Made by a program: the position numbers and the translations under genes
Assembly: GCF_004683865.2 (NCBI RefSeq)
Contig: NZ_CP038439.1
Coordinates: 1,094,501-1,158,500, forward strand
Length of the DNA stretch: 64,000 nucleotides
Direction of reading: 5' to 3'
DNA from: Paracoccus liaowanqingii
Lineage (GTDB): Bacteria; Pseudomonadota; Alphaproteobacteria; Rhodobacterales; Rhodobacteraceae
The notes under the pieces: generated by a model
Told to the model about the DNA's origin: nothing
The model's database searches: none
What the model saw: the letters and a program-made list of their open reading frames with translations, nothing else
Shown: positions 19,804-28,613 of the stretch, piece after piece
Layout of the letters: each line of letters begins with the position of its first letter
How positions within the stretch are numbered: position 1 is the stretch's first letter

Positions 19804-20534
19804 TCGAGATCCGGGGCCTGCAGAAGACCTTCGGCGCCACGCGGGTGCTGGACGGGGTGGACCTGACGGTGGGGCAGGGCGAAAGCCTCTGCGTGATCGG
19901 GCAGTCGGGCACCGGCAAGTCGGTGCTGCTCAAGTGCATCCTGGGGCTGGAGGCGCCCGAGGCGGGCCGCATCCTGTGGCAGGGCCGGCCTTTGGACCGG
20001 GCCGCGCGGGCGCGGTTCCTGGCGGGCTTCGGGATGCTGTTCCAGGGGGCGGCGCTGTTCGACAGCCTGTCGGTCTGGCAGAACGTCGCCTTCCGGCTGC
20101 GCCAGCGCATGTCGGACGACCGCGCCCGGGGCATCGCGCTGGACAAGCTGGCCCGCGTGGGTCTGGGCCCCGAGACCGCCGACCTGATGCCCGCCGAGCT
20201 GTCGGGCGGCATGGCCAAGCGGGCGGGCTTGGCCCGCGCCATCGCCGACGACCCGCAGATCATCTTCTTCGACGAGCCGACCACCGGGCTGGACCCGATC
20301 CGCGCCCGCGCCATCGACGCGCTGATCCGCGGCATCGTGACCGAGACCGGCGCCACGGCGCTGACCATCACCCATGACATGGCCTCGGTCGCACGGATCG
20401 GCGACCGGGTGGCGCTGCTGCAGGGCGGGCGGATCGTCCACGACGGGCCGGTGGCCGGGATGGACGCGGCCCCCGCTCTGGCCGCTTTCCTGGGCAGATC
20501 CCCGGCGCAGTCGGCCGGTTTTGCTGCGCCGTGA
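19800..20534 (+). CDS. mlaF: Mla-type ABC transporter ATP-binding protein
   Basis: 244 residues. The ATG overlaps the mlaE stop (ATGA). Walker A is GQSGTGKSVLLK (about residues 40-51), then the Q-loop in FGMLFQGAALFDSL, the signature LSGGMAKRAGLARA, Walker B IIFFDEPTTGLDP and the switch His in TITHDM. The FQGAALFDSLSVW stretch is characteristic of the Mla/Ttg2 ATPase subfamily. It energises the MlaE permease at the inner membrane. The 3' side has a 132-bp spacer before phoH with no convincing terminator. Confidence 0.93.
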   Translation: MIEIRGLQKTFGATRVLDGVDLTVGQGESLCVIGQSGTGKSVLLKCILGLEAPEAGRILWQGRPLDRAARARFLAGFGMLFQGAALFDSLSVWQNVAFRLRQRMSDDRARGIALDKLARVGLGPETADLMPAELSGGMAKRAGLARAIADDPQIIFFDEPTTGLDPIRARAIDALIRGIVTETGATALTITHDMASVARIGDRVALLQGGRIVHDGPVAGMDAAPALAAFLGRSPAQSAGFAAP

Positions 20535-20666
20535 TGCAACTTTTGCGCCATGGCCCGTGTTTTGCCACGTTCTGCGGCAATTCCCCGCCGGATGCGGGTC
20601 GCGCGACCTTGTGCGAATCCCGCAGGCTTGCCACCTTGAGATCACACGCCTGAACAGGAGAGACAT

Positions 20667-21743
20667 TTGGGCCTGACCCCGACGCCACCCGTCACCGCAC
20701 CCACGGCCGAAACCCTTCTGGAATTTCCCGACAACCGATTGCTCATCGACCTCTGCGGCGCCAACGACCGCCATCTGGCCCGCATCGAGGAGGCGCTTGG
20801 CGTCCATATCCTGCGCCGCGGCAACCAGATCGCCGTCGTCGGCGGTCCCGAAGCGCAGTCCGAGGCCGCGACCCTGCTGCGGGGCCTCTATGCCCGGTTG
20901 GAACAGCACCGCCCCGTCAGCCTGGCCGAGGTCGAGGCCGCCCTGCGCATGGGCGTCGAGCCCGCCGCCGAGGTGACCCCGGCCGAGCAGATGGAGATGT
21001 TCGCGCAGGGCAATTACGAGCTGCGCACCCGCAAGAAGTCGGTCGAGCCGCGCACCGAGGCGCAGAAGGCCTATGTCCGCGCGCTGTTCCAGAACGAACT
21101 GGCCTTCGGCATCGGGCCCGCGGGCACCGGCAAGACCTATCTGGCGGTCGCCGTGGGCGTGACCATGCTGATCGGCGGCCATGTCGACAAGATCATCCTG
21201 TCCCGCCCCGCCGTCGAGGCCGGAGAGCGCTTGGGCTTCCTGCCCGGCGACATGAAGGAGAAGGTCGATCCCTACATGCAGCCGCTGTATGATGCGCTGA
21301 ACGACTTCCTGCCCGGCAAGCAGATGCAGAAGCTGATGGAGGAGAAGCGCATCGAGATCGCGCCGCTGGCCTTCATGCGGGGCCGCACGCTGAGCCGCGC
21401 CTTCGTGGTTCTGGACGAGGCGCAGAACGCCAGCAGCATGCAGATGAAGATGTTCCTGACGCGCTTGGGCGAAGGATCGCGGATGGTCATCACCGGCGAC
21501 CGCACCCAGATCGACCTGCCGCGCGGCATGCAGTCGGGCCTGATCGACGCGGAAAAGGTCCTGAAGGACGTCAAGGGGATCAGCTTCAGCTATTTCACCG
21601 CCGACGATGTCGTGCGCCACCCGCTTGTCGCGCGCATCATCAAGGCGTATGACGCCGAGGAAATCGCGGCCCATGCCCGCGGCGAAACCGAGGAGATGCG
21701 CGGGCAGTATGTCCCGCGCCGGATGATGCGGAACGATGCCTGA
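20667..21743 (+). CDS. phoH: PhoH family protein (PhoH-like ATPase)
   Basis: 358 residues from a TTG start at 20667, preceded by AACAGGAG. The N-terminal region (about 20-95) is KH-like (LIDLCGANDRHLARIEEALG). The ATPase core shows Walker A GIGPAGTGKTYLA, SRPAVEAGERLGFLPGD, and Walker B FVVLDEAQNAS followed by ITGDRTQIDLP. PhoH proteins act in RNA metabolism with YbeY and are often in the order phoH-ybeY-corC, exactly as here. It overlaps ybeY by 8 bp. Confidence 0.93.
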   Translation: MGLTPTPPVTAPTAETLLEFPDNRLLIDLCGANDRHLARIEEALGVHILRRGNQIAVVGGPEAQSEAATLLRGLYARLEQHRPVSLAEVEAALRMGVEPAAEVTPAEQMEMFAQGNYELRTRKKSVEPRTEAQKAYVRALFQNELAFGIGPAGTGKTYLAVAVGVTMLIGGHVDKIILSRPAVEAGERLGFLPGDMKEKVDPYMQPLYDALNDFLPGKQMQKLMEEKRIEIAPLAFMRGRTLSRAFVVLDEAQNASSMQMKMFLTRLGEGSRMVITGDRTQIDLPRGMQSGLIDAEKVLKDVKGISFSYFTADDVVRHPLVARIIKAYDAEEIAAHARGETEEMRGQYVPRRMMRNDA

Positions 21744-22233
21744 CGAGATCACTGCCGATTGCGTCATCGAGGATGACCGATGGGAGGCCGCCGGTCTGGA
21801 AGACCTGGCGGCCAGGGCGGTCGAGGCGGCGCTGTCATGGCACCGCATCGGCGGGGAGGTCGTGGTGATGGGCTGCGACGATGCCCGCATCGCCAGCCTG
21901 AACGCCGATTTCCGGGGCAAGCCGCGCGCCACGAACGTGCTGTCCTGGCCCTCGGTCGAGCATCTGCCGCACCCGCCCGGCGAGGCGCCCGAGATCCCCG
22001 ACGAGGACGAGCTGGGCGACATCGCCATCGCCTTTGAGACCTGCGTCGCCGAGGCGCAGGCGCAGGGCAAGCCCTTCGATCATCACGTCCTGCATCTGCT
22101 GGTCCACGCGACCCTGCACCTGCTGGGATATGACCACGACACCGACCCCGACGCCGAACGCATGGAGACGACGGAACGCGCGATCCTCGCGCGTCTGGAC
22201 GTGCCCGATCCCTATGGAGAGACCGCCCGATGA
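21736..22233 (+). CDS. ybeY: Endoribonuclease YbeY
   Basis: 165 residues. The zinc motif H-x3-H-x5-H is intact in LLVHATLHLLGYDHD near residue 120. RATNVLSWPS and DELGDIAIAFE are the other conserved blocks. YbeY is a metal-dependent endoribonuclease needed for 16S rRNA 3' maturation and ribosome quality control. It is translationally coupled on both sides, overlapping phoH by 8 bp and the CBS-domain gene by 4 bp. Confidence 0.95.
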   Translation: MPDEITADCVIEDDRWEAAGLEDLAARAVEAALSWHRIGGEVVVMGCDDARIASLNADFRGKPRATNVLSWPSVEHLPHPPGEAPEIPDEDELGDIAIAFETCVAEAQAQGKPFDHHVLHLLVHATLHLLGYDHDTDPDAERMETTERAILARLDVPDPYGETAR

Positions 22234-23153
22234 ATTCCGAGACCCGATTATCCGAACAGCCGACGCAGGACCTGTCCCCCGTTCCCGATCGTGACCGGGC
22301 CGACGAGGCCGAGCAGGAGCCGGCCAGTCCCCGCGGCTTCTTCGGGCGGGTGATCGACGCGATCAAGGGATCCGACAGCGCCGAGACGGAGGGGGACGAG
22401 GGCGAGCATCACGCCGCCGGCCGCCCCGGGCTGATGAACCTGCGCCGCATGCGGGTCGACGACGTGGCCATCCCCAAGGTCGAGATCATCGCGGCGCCGC
22501 TCAACATCACCCTCGACGATCTGGTGACGATGTTCCGCGAGCACGGCTTCTCGCGCATCCCGGTCTTTCGCGGCACGCTGGACAGCCCGCTTGGCCTGAT
22601 CCACCTCAAGGACCTGACGCTGAAGCACGGCTTCGGCGCGGGCGGCAAGTTCACCCTGCGGCCCATGCTGCGCCCGATGCTGTACGTGCCGCCCTCGATG
22701 CCCATCGGGGTGCTGCTGCAGCAGATGCAGCAGAAGCGCATCCACATGGCACTGGTCATCGACGAATATGGCGGCGTGGACGGGCTGGTCACGATCGAGG
22801 ACCTGATCGAGCAGGTCATCGGCGAGATCGAGGACGAGCATGACGAGGACGAGGGCGGGCTGTGGGTCCATGAGAAGACCGGCCAGTGGCTGATCCAGGC
22901 CCGGGCCGACCTGTCCGATGTCGAGGCCGAGACCGGGCTGCGCCTGGTCGAGACCGAGGACGACGAGGTCGACACGCTTGGCGGGCTGATCTTCATGCTG
23001 GCAGGCCGGGTGCCGCTGCGCGGCGAGGTCATCAGCCACCCCTCGGGCGCCGAGTTCGAGGTGGTCGAGGCCGATCCGCGCCGGCTGAAGCGCATCCGGC
23101 TGCGGATGACCGGCGTCGCCACGCCCTCGGAGCGGCAGACGGCGGACGACTGA
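22230..23153 (+). CDS. corC: CorC/YbeX-type CBS domain protein
   Basis: 307 residues. An acidic, disordered N-terminus of about 70 residues precedes two CBS domains: MRVDDVAIPKVEIIAAPLNI (about 73-130) and LYVPPSMPIGVLLQQMQQKR onward, with VIDEYGGVDGLVTIEDL. The C-terminal CorC/HlyC transporter-associated domain ends the protein. There is no DUF21 membrane domain, so this is the soluble YbeX/CorC form. The E. coli homologue is linked to magnesium homeostasis and, with YbeY, to ribosome metabolism. A GC-rich repeat-like element follows the stop. Confidence 0.9.
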   Translation: MNSETRLSEQPTQDLSPVPDRDRADEAEQEPASPRGFFGRVIDAIKGSDSAETEGDEGEHHAAGRPGLMNLRRMRVDDVAIPKVEIIAAPLNITLDDLVTMFREHGFSRIPVFRGTLDSPLGLIHLKDLTLKHGFGAGGKFTLRPMLRPMLYVPPSMPIGVLLQQMQQKRIHMALVIDEYGGVDGLVTIEDLIEQVIGEIEDEHDEDEGGLWVHEKTGQWLIQARADLSDVEAETGLRLVETEDDEVDTLGGLIFMLAGRVPLRGEVISHPSGAEFEVVEADPRRLKRIRLRMTGVATPSERQTADD

Positions 23154-23173
23154 GGGACGCGCCCCTTGCCCGA

Positions 23174-23245
23174 GGGGGGCAGGGGGGCCGTCTGCCCCCC
23201 GACGCCTGCGGCGTCTCCCCCCGAGGATATTTTCGGACCGCTGCA
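23174..23245. repeat. REP-like GC-rich intergenic element with two stems
   Basis: A 9-bp stem (GGGGGGCAG at 23174-23182 with CTGCCCCCC at 23192-23200) is followed by a 6-bp stem (GACGCC/GGCGTC at 23201-23215). Then comes CCCCGAGGATATTTTCGGAC. Strings like the last one are, to my recollection, dispersed in intergenic regions of Rhodobacterales genomes. Only one copy lies in this window. It separates convergent corC and the hydrolase gene and may act as a bidirectional terminator. Confidence 0.55.
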
Positions 23246-23261
23246 GAGGAGGAAGTGAGCC

Positions 23262-24206
23262 TCAGCGGGCGTCGAAGCGGGCCAGCATCGCCTCGAGGAA
23301 GGGGGCGCGCAGGTCGTTGGTTTCCATCATCACCTCGTGGCGCGCGCCGGGGATGACCATCAGGTCAGACCCGGGCCAGCGGGCGGCGCGGTCGCGGATG
23401 GCCTGGGGCGAGACGATGCCCTCCTCGCTGCCCAGGGTCACCAGCATCGGCAGGTCGGGCGAGGGCAGGCGCGACAGGCGCGTGCATTCGTTCAGCGCCT
23501 TGCTGACCCAATCGAAGGTCGCCCCGCCGATGGTCAGATGCGGCCAGGCCACGGCCTCGCGCACGAGGCGGGCCCATTCGTCGCCGTTCCGCGTCAGCAG
23601 GTTGGCGTTGAAGCTTTCGTCCAGCGGATAGGTGGTCGCAGCGCCGCCGCTGCCGGGGGCGGCCAGACCGCCGCGCCCCACGCGTCCCGCGAGATAGGCG
23701 ATGCTGAGCGCCATGCCATGCTTGACGCGGCGCAGGTTGATCCCCCACATCGGCGCGGAAAAAACCGCGCTCCGGACCGGCAGCCCGCCATCGAGCGCGG
23801 CCAGCCCGATGCAGCCGCCCATCGAATGGGCCAGAAGGTGCCAGGGGCGGGGCAGCTCCAGATCCCCGGCCGCCACGACCATCTCGATCACGTCGCGCTG
23901 GTAGTCGGCGAACTCGCCGATATGGCCGGGGCGGGGATCGGCCTGCAGCCGGTCCGACATGCCCTGCCCGCGCCAGTCGATCGACAGGACATCGTAGCCT
24001 TGGGCGGTCAGGTGGTGGGCGACAGGGGCGTATTTCTCGATGTATTCGGTGCGGCCCGGGAACAGCAGCACGCTGCCGCGCGGACCCTCGCCCTGGGTCT
24101 GCCAATGGGCCAGCCGCAGGCGCACGCCATCGTCGGCCTGCGTCCAGAAGGCCCGCGCGGGGGCCGACCGGTCGTCGGGCAGCTGATGGAACGGCGCCTG
24201 CTGCAT
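23262..24206 (-). CDS. Alpha/beta hydrolase, lysophospholipase-like
   Basis: 314 residues of the PldB/monoacylglycerol lipase-like group. The lid-strand and oxyanion region is GSVLLFPGRTEYIEKY, the nucleophile elbow LLAHSMGGCIGLAAL with Ser in G/A-H-S-x-G context, and the late catalytic His in GARHEVMMET. The acidic residue is probably in the LGSEEGIVSP loop. No signal peptide is visible, so a cytoplasmic or membrane-peripheral esterase is likely. Four bp separate it from the SCP2 gene start of transcription order, so the two are probably co-transcribed and may act on lipids. Confidence 0.85.
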   Translation of the reverse strand: MQQAPFHQLPDDRSAPARAFWTQADDGVRLRLAHWQTQGEGPRGSVLLFPGRTEYIEKYAPVAHHLTAQGYDVLSIDWRGQGMSDRLQADPRPGHIGEFADYQRDVIEMVVAAGDLELPRPWHLLAHSMGGCIGLAALDGGLPVRSAVFSAPMWGINLRRVKHGMALSIAYLAGRVGRGGLAAPGSGGAATTYPLDESFNANLLTRNGDEWARLVREAVAWPHLTIGGATFDWVSKALNECTRLSRLPSPDLPMLVTLGSEEGIVSPQAIRDRAARWPGSDLMVIPGARHEVMMETNDLRAPFLEAMLARFDAR

Positions 24207-24210
24207 GGGG

Positions 24211-24495
24211 TTAGGACAGCTTCTGGCCCAGCTGCATCGCCACGCCCATCGAGCCGTCGACCTTCAGCTTGCCCATCATGAAGGCGGTGGCCGGGTTCAC
24301 GTCGCCGGTCATGATGCCCTCGAATGTCTCGCGGCTGGCGGTCAGGGTGACCTCGGCCTCTTCGTCGCCGGCGCGCACGCCGTTCTCGTCGATCATGATG
24401 GCGCCTTCGCCGGTGATGACGAACTTCGCCGTCGAATCGAAGCTGTCGATCTTGGTGGACAGCTGCTCGACGGCCTTGGTCACGACTTCGCTCAT
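24211..24495 (-). CDS. SCP2 sterol-binding domain protein
   Basis: 94 residues, a stand-alone SCP2 domain: a lipid-binding cavity fold found in sterol carrier protein 2. Diagnostic parts are AKFVITGEGAIMIDENGV, the AEVTLTASRETFEGIMTGDV helix-strand and NPATAFMMGKLKVDG. Bacterial versions bind acyl-CoA or other lipids; the ligand here is unknown. AGGAG precedes the ATG. It is the first gene of a two-gene unit with the lysophospholipase-like hydrolase, and is divergent from the TPR gene. Confidence 0.9.
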   Translation of the reverse strand: MSEVVTKAVEQLSTKIDSFDSTAKFVITGEGAIMIDENGVRAGDEEAEVTLTASRETFEGIMTGDVNPATAFMMGKLKVDGSMGVAMQLGQKLS

Positions 24496-24556
24496 TTCAC
24501 GTCTCCTGGTGCGCTTTGTCTGGCGCCCGACCTGCGGGCTGGGTTACACCGGAGAT

Positions 24557-25138
24557 ATGACCCCGGTCCGCCATGTTTTCCATAATGCCGTAGCGGCACT
24601 GCGTCACCTGGTTCTGACGATTTTCGTGGCCTTTGCAAGCCTGTTGCCCCTGCCCGCGGGGGCCGATCCGCTGGACGATGCCTTCGCGCGGCTGGCCGAG
24701 CCCTCGGGCGAGGGCTGGCGCATCGCCGAGAGCGACATCCTGCGTGGCTGGTCGCGGTCGGGATCGGCGGCGATGGACCTGCTGCTGCAGCGCGGCGAGG
24801 CGGCGCTGGACATGGGCGATCTGCCAGGCGCCATCGGTCACCTGACCGCGCTGACCGACCATGCCCCCGATTTCGCCGCGGGCTTCCAGGCGCGGGCCGC
24901 GGCGCTGGCGATGGCGGGGCAGTTCGGCCCCGCGCTGGCCGACCTGCAGCGCACGCTGGAGCTGGAGCCGCGCCATTTTGCCGCGCTGACCCAGCTGGGC
25001 GTCATGCTGGAGGAGATGGGCGATCCGGACCGAGCGCTGGACGCCTATCGCGCCAGCCTGGCGATCCATCCCCACCAGCAGGAGGCGATCGATGCGGTGG
25101 CACGACTGGAAAGACAGCGCCTCGGGACCGATATCTAG
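24557..25138 (+). CDS. Exported TPR protein
   Basis: 193 residues. The N-terminus includes a signal peptide (LTIFVAFASLLPLPAGADP). The body holds about three tetratricopeptide repeats: LLLQRGEAALDMGDLPGAIG, AALAMAGQFGPALADLQRTL and QLGVMLEEMGDPDRALDAYR. Such proteins are periplasmic scaffolds; the partner is unknown. The start at 24557 with GGAGAT just upstream is preferred over an in-frame ATG 288 nt upstream that lies inside the SCP2 gene. The helicase gene starts 3 bp after the stop. Confidence 0.82.
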   Translation: MTPVRHVFHNAVAALRHLVLTIFVAFASLLPLPAGADPLDDAFARLAEPSGEGWRIAESDILRGWSRSGSAAMDLLLQRGEAALDMGDLPGAIGHLTALTDHAPDFAAGFQARAAALAMAGQFGPALADLQRTLELEPRHFAALTQLGVMLEEMGDPDRALDAYRASLAIHPHQQEAIDAVARLERQRLGTDI

Positions 25139-25141
25139 ATC

Positions 25142-28100
25142 ATGAACATCTCGTCGCGCGGGCGCATCACCGCCATCCTGGGTCCCACCAACACGGGCAA
25201 GACCCACCATGCCATCGAGCGGATGCTGGGCCATCGCTCGGGCGTCATCGGCCTGCCGCTGCGCCTGCTGGCGCGCGAGGTCTATGACCGGATCGTGAAG
25301 GCGCGCGGCCCCTCGGTCGTGGCGCTGGTCACGGGCGAGGAGCGCATCGTGCCGCCGCGCGTGCAGTACTGGGTGGCCACCACCGAGGCCATGCCCGACA
25401 TCGCCGCCGATTTCGTGGCCATCGACGAGATCCAGCTTTGTGCCGATCCGGGGCGGGGGCATGTCTTTACCGACCGGCTGCTGCACATGCGCGGCACGGT
25501 CGAGACGCTGTTCCTGGGCAGCGACACGATGCGCAAGGCCATCGCCGCGCTGGTCCCCGAGACGCAGTTCATCCGGCGCGAGCGCTTCTCCAAGCTGAAC
25601 TGGGCCGGGTCGAAGAAGCTGTCGCGGATGCCCGCCCGCAGCGCCATCGTGGGCTTCAGCGTCGACGACGTCTATGCCATGGCCGAACTGCTGCGCCGCC
25701 AGAAGGGCGGCTGCGCGGTCGTGATGGGCGCGTTGAGCCCCCGCACCCGCAACGCCCAGGTCGAGATGTACCAGAACGGCGAGGTGGATTATCTGGTCGC
25801 CACCGATGCCATCGGCATGGGCCTGAACCTGGACATCAAGCACGTGGCCTTCAGCGCCACCCACAAGTTCGACGGGCGCCGGGTGCGGCCGCTGTTCCCC
25901 CACGAGATGGGCCAGATCGCGGGCCGGGCGGGGCGCCACACCGAACCCGGCACCTTCGGCGTCACGGGCGAGGCCGAGATCCCCGATGACGGGCTGATCG
26001 AGGCGCTGGAGAACCACCGCTTCGCCCCGATCCAGCGGCTGACCTGGCGCAACGGCGCGCTGGAATTCGGCACCATGGACCGGCTGATCGACAGCCTCGA
26101 GACCGGCTCGGGGCATGAACTGCTGTCCCGGGGCCGCGAGGCCGACGACCTGGCGACACTGAAGATCCTGGGCAACCTGCCCGAGATCCGCGACCGCGTG
26201 CAGGGCGGGCGGGATGTGCGGCTCTTGTGGGATGTGTGCCGCGTGCCCGACTTTCGCGGGATTTCGCAGATGGAACACGCAACCCTGCTGGCCCGAATCT
26301 TCGGTTTCCTGCAGGATGGGCACATCCCGGCCGACTGGCTGGGCCGCGCCATCACGCGCATCGACAAGGTGCAGGGCGATATCGACGCCCTGTCCAAACG
26401 GCTGGCCTATATCCGCACCTGGACCTATGTGGCGCAAAGAACGGGGTGGGTGGCGGACGAAAAGCATTGGCGCGAGGAAACGCGCGCTGTAGAAGACCGC
26501 CTGTCGGATGCGCTGCACGCGGCGCTGACGCAGAGATTTGTGGACCGGCGCACATCCGTGCTTCTGCGCCGGCTCAAGCAGAAGGAGAGCCTCGTGGCCG
26601 AAGTGAATGACAAGGGCGAAGTGACGGTCGAGGGCGAATATGCCGGCCGTCTTGAGGGCTTCCGCTTCCGCCCCGACCAGACCGCATCGGCGGACGAGGC
26701 CAAGATGCTGAGCCGCGCCAGCTATGACGCGCTCAAGCCCGAGTTCCACCTGCGGGCGGACCGGTTCTACAATGCGCCCGACACCGAGATGGACTATACC
26801 GAGCAGGGGGGCCTGATGTGGGGCACCCAGGCCGTGGGCAAGCTGGTCAAGGGGTCCGATCCCCTGCATCCCGGCGTCGAGGTCTTCGTCGACGAGGAGG
26901 CCGGCCCCGAGATCGCCGACAAGGTCCGCCGCCGCGCTCAGCATTTCATCGACCGCAAGATCGCCGCGCTGTTCGAGCCGCTGGTGACCCTGCAGAAGGA
27001 CGAGGCGCTGACGGGCCTCGCGCGCGGCTTCGCCTTCCGGCTGGTCGAGGCCTTGGGCATCCTGCCCCGCGATGCCATCGCCACCGAGGTCAAGGAACTG
27101 GACCAGGAGGCCCGTGGCGCGCTGCGAAAGCACGGCGTCCGCTTTGGCCAGTTCACGATCTTCCTGCCCGCGCTGCTGAAACCCGCGCCGACGCGCCTGC
27201 GTCTGGTGCTGTGGTCGCTGCACGAGGGGCTGTCGGAGTTTCCCGAAAGCCCGCCCCCGGGTCTGGTGACGATCCCGCATCTGGATGTGGTGCCCGATCA
27301 GGTCTACGCACTGTCGGGCTATCGCCCGGCAGGCGAGCGCGCCATCCGCATCGACATGCTGGAGCGTCTGGCCGATCTGCTGCGCGCGCAGGACACGCGC
27401 GGCGGCTTCGAGGCCAATCCCGACATGCTGTCGATCACCGGCATGACGCTGGAGCAGTTCTCGGGCCTGATGCAGGGCCTGGGCTATGCCGCCGAGCGCG
27501 GCGAACGTCCCAAGGTCAAGGCGGTCGAGGCCCCCGTCGTGGCGCCCGCGCCGCAGGGCGAGGGCTCGGACGCGCCCCTGACCGAAGAGGAATCGGTGCT
27601 GGCCACCGAGACCCGCGCCAAATGGGAGGCCGAGCAGGCCGAGAAGCGCCGCATTGAGGCCGAGGCTGCCGCAGCGACACCGGAGGCCGAGACCGCCGAG
27701 GGTGAGGCTTCCGAGGCTGGCGCCGTCGAAGGCGAGGCGACCTCCGAGGCGCCCGCACCCGAAGAGGTCACGCCCGAAGAGGCCGCGCCCGAGATGGAGG
27801 TCTTCTACAGCTTCCGGTGGGCGCCCAAGCCGCGCGGCAACCGCCGCCCGCAGGGTGACCGCCCGCAGGGAGAGCGGGCCGAGGGCGAGCGTCCGCAGGG
27901 CCAGCGCCGCGGTCCCCGCCGCGACGGCCCGCGCGAGGGTCAGGCCCGGGAGGGCGCTGCGCCCGCGGGTGCCGCAGCCTCGGGCGACCGTCCGCGCGGC
28001 GATGCGCCGCAGGGCGAGCGCCGCGACCGCAACGGCGCGCCCGGGCAGGGCAAGCCGGGCGGCAAGTTCGCCGGCAAGCCCGGCGGCGGCAAGCGCGACG

Positions 28101-28246
28101 GGCGTGACGGCGGTGGTCGTGACGGCGGCGGCCGCGATGGCAAGCCCAGCCATCAGGGCCCCAAGACCTTCTCCTCGCGCCCCGAGAAAAAGGCCGATCC
28201 CGACAGCCCCTTCGCGATCCTGGCGCAGTTGAAGGACAAGGGCTGA
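25142..28246 (+). CDS. Suv3-like DExH RNA helicase with Arg/Gly-rich tail
   Basis: 1,034 residues. The N-terminal helicase core resembles mitochondrial Suv3/SUPV3L1: Walker A AILGPTNTGKTHHA (residues about 11-24), GLPLRLLAREVYDR, motif II VAIDEIQLCADPGRGHVFTD, then ATDAIGMGLNLDI and QIAGRAGRH. The DEIQ box and IGLPLRLLAREVYD are Suv3 hallmarks. The middle (to about 800) carries Suv3-like C-terminal domains. From about 800 it turns acidic (Glu/Ala-rich), then to an Arg/Gly/Asp-rich tail with many RGG/GRDGG units, as in RNA-degradosome helicases. It probably unwinds RNA during decay. It is followed 1 bp later by an S4 RNA-binding gene, probably co-expressed. Confidence 0.9.
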   Translation: MNISSRGRITAILGPTNTGKTHHAIERMLGHRSGVIGLPLRLLAREVYDRIVKARGPSVVALVTGEERIVPPRVQYWVATTEAMPDIAADFVAIDEIQLCADPGRGHVFTDRLLHMRGTVETLFLGSDTMRKAIAALVPETQFIRRERFSKLNWAGSKKLSRMPARSAIVGFSVDDVYAMAELLRRQKGGCAVVMGALSPRTRNAQVEMYQNGEVDYLVATDAIGMGLNLDIKHVAFSATHKFDGRRVRPLFPHEMGQIAGRAGRHTEPGTFGVTGEAEIPDDGLIEALENHRFAPIQRLTWRNGALEFGTMDRLIDSLETGSGHELLSRGREADDLATLKILGNLPEIRDRVQGGRDVRLLWDVCRVPDFRGISQMEHATLLARIFGFLQDGHIPADWLGRAITRIDKVQGDIDALSKRLAYIRTWTYVAQRTGWVADEKHWREETRAVEDRLSDALHAALTQRFVDRRTSVLLRRLKQKESLVAEVNDKGEVTVEGEYAGRLEGFRFRPDQTASADEAKMLSRASYDALKPEFHLRADRFYNAPDTEMDYTEQGGLMWGTQAVGKLVKGSDPLHPGVEVFVDEEAGPEIADKVRRRAQHFIDRKIAALFEPLVTLQKDEALTGLARGFAFRLVEALGILPRDAIATEVKELDQEARGALRKHGVRFGQFTIFLPALLKPAPTRLRLVLWSLHEGLSEFPESPPPGLVTIPHLDVVPDQVYALSGYRPAGERAIRIDMLERLADLLRAQDTRGGFEANPDMLSITGMTLEQFSGLMQGLGYAAERGERPKVKAVEAPVVAPAPQGEGSDAPLTEEESVLATETRAKWEAEQAEKRRIEAEAAAATPEAETAEGEASEAGAVEGEATSEAPAPEEVTPEEAAPEMEVFYSFRWAPKPRGNRRPQGDRPQGERAEGERPQGQRRGPRRDGPREGQAREGAAPAGAAASGDRPRGDAPQGERRDRNGAPGQGKPGGKFAGKPGGGKRDGRDGGGRDGGGRDGKPSHQGPKTFSSRPEKKADPDSPFAILAQLKDKG

Positions 28247-28247
28247 C

Positions 28248-28541
28248 TTGTCCGAAAAGGTCGACGGGCTGCGGCTGGACAAGTGGCTCTGCCACGCGCG
28301 CGTCTTCAAGACCCGCGGTTTGGCCGCTGCCCGGATCGAGGGCGGCGGCATCCGCGTGAACGGCCAGCCCTGCCGCAAGCCGGGGCGGGCCGTGCGCCCG
28401 GGCGACCGGCTGACCGTCTCGGCCCATGGCGACGTGCGGGCGCTGACCGTGCTGTCCCTGGGCGAGCGGCGCGGGCCTCCCGCCGAGGCGCAGGCGCTCT
28501 ATCGCGACGACAGCGCGCCAGAGGCCGGGGCAGGGTCCTGA
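28248..28541 (+). CDS. S4 domain RNA-binding protein (Hsp15-like)
   Basis: 97 residues from a TTG start one base after the helicase stop. The S4 motif is LRLDKWLCHARVFKTRGLAA then IEGGGIRVNGQPCRKPGRAV and VRPGDRLTVS, covering residues about 7-60. It is followed by a short Ala/Pro tail. The E. coli relative HslR (Hsp15) binds stalled 50S subunits carrying peptidyl-tRNA. Coupling to an RNA helicase fits a role in RNA or ribosome rescue. No ATG start is available near the S4 motif. Confidence 0.88.
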   Translation: MSEKVDGLRLDKWLCHARVFKTRGLAAARIEGGGIRVNGQPCRKPGRAVRPGDRLTVSAHGDVRALTVLSLGERRGPPAEAQALYRDDSAPEAGAGS

Positions 28542-28613
28542 ACGGCGACGGGTTGATTGATCCGCGCGAAGCGACTAGGTGACAGGCCGAAGTTCCAGAC
28601 AAGAGCGCGCCCC

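Noticed and set aside
24497..28378. Very long open frame antisense to the helicase gene
   Set aside because: Its product is Gly/Ala/Arg/Leu-rich with no domain pattern, while the opposite strand has a clear helicase with ribosome-binding site and motifs. Such frames are expected in GC-rich DNA. The same holds for the open frames antisense to the mutase (7316-10345) and the PKS (57548-61789).
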